DNA of 15,199 nt from SAR116 cluster bacterium. GTDB lineage: Bacteria; Pseudomonadota; Alphaproteobacteria; Puniceispirillales; Puniceispirillaceae. The notes under the pieces were generated by a model, which worked only from the letters and a program-made list of their open reading frames with translations, had not been told where the DNA came from and ran no database searches. The translations under genes were made by a program, and so were the position numbers. The stretch is taken from the NCBI GenBank assembly GCA_004213025.1, contig SHBC01000017.1:1-15199 (forward strand). The letters are read 5' to 3'. Below, in pieces: positions 15,038 through 15,199 of this stretch (positions within the stretch are counted from its first letter, which is position 1; each line of letters starts with the position of its first letter).

Positions 15038-15074
15038 AAAAAAAAGCCCCCAGTGATCGCAATCACTGAAGGCT
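15038..15074 (-). terminator. Strong Rho-independent terminator, minus strand
   Basis: On the minus strand AGCCTTCAGTGAT pairs with ATCACTGGGGGCT (13 pairs, two of them G-U) around a TGCG loop, and runs directly into eight Ts. It must end a transcript entering from beyond the right edge of the window. Confidence 0.88.
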
Positions 15075-15199
15075 CTTCTATCTCCCCCAACCCCGCGACG
15101 TCCCTCCCCGTCGGCGCGTGCCTTTTTTAGACACCAGACCAGCCTGCGAGTCCAGCAATAACACGATTTGCGTTGACGCAGGGGCGCGGCAGAGGGGGC
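15075..15199 (-). other. Probable 3' end of an off-window minus-strand gene, reading frame unresolved
   Basis: The strong terminator implies a gene end or RNA gene here. Two minus-strand frames enter from the right edge open: one stops with TAA at 15127-15129 after a tail ending IAGLAGWSGV, the other with TAG at 15078-15080 after a basic Arg/Gly-rich tail. The fragment is too short to choose, and an RNA gene is also possible. Confidence 0.35.

Overview
The window is GC-rich, densely packed bacterial DNA. Codon choice, gene families and short or overlapping gene junctions suggest an alphaproteobacterium, probably free-living or marine; this is inference from style, since no rRNA or other taxonomic marker is present. 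It reads as an accessory catabolic locus followed by a small non-coding region.

Minus strand, read right to left from 9175 to beyond the left edge: a membrane diiron desaturase/hydroxylase and a LacI-type regulator (4-base overlap), a 122-base gap, then seven tightly spaced enzyme genes: a 2-keto-4-pentenoate hydratase-like protein, a type II dehydroquinase (AroQ-like), a PanE-like 2-oxoacid reductase, a short-chain dehydrogenase, an acyl-CoA dehydrogenase, a CoA-transferase and a Gfo/Idh/MocA oxidoreductase that runs off the edge. Five of the six junctions from aroQ-like to mocA-like are overlaps or a one-base gap, so this is almost certainly one translationally coupled operon.

Plus strand, diverging at 9390: a PanB-like TIM-barrel protein and a 1223-residue hydantoinase A/B fusion of the 5-oxoprolinase type. 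The 214-base divergent region between 9176 and 9389 is the natural control point and holds inverted and direct repeats that could be operators.

Taken together the genes look like a pathway that opens a lactam-like ring (oxoprolinase type), handles 2-oxo acids (PanE-like, PanB-like, hydratase), dehydrates a cyclic or beta-hydroxyketone intermediate (AroQ-like), and activates and oxidises an acid as its CoA ester (CoA-transferase, acyl-CoA dehydrogenase, SDR). I cannot name the substrate and do not recognise this combination as a described pathway. Several enzymes have changed active sites: the SDR lacks the whole catalytic tetrad, the PanB-like protein lacks the metal-binding Asp residues, and the acyl-CoA dehydrogenase has Asp where the catalytic Glu is usual.

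Right end (13948-15199): a putative bidirectional terminator, a small secreted protein of unknown function on the minus strand, then about 700 bases without a convincing protein gene. That stretch holds a 12-base tandem repeat, a candidate small RNA with a C-rich hairpin loop and its own terminator, a 13-base direct repeat, and a strong minus-strand terminator belonging to a gene outside the window.
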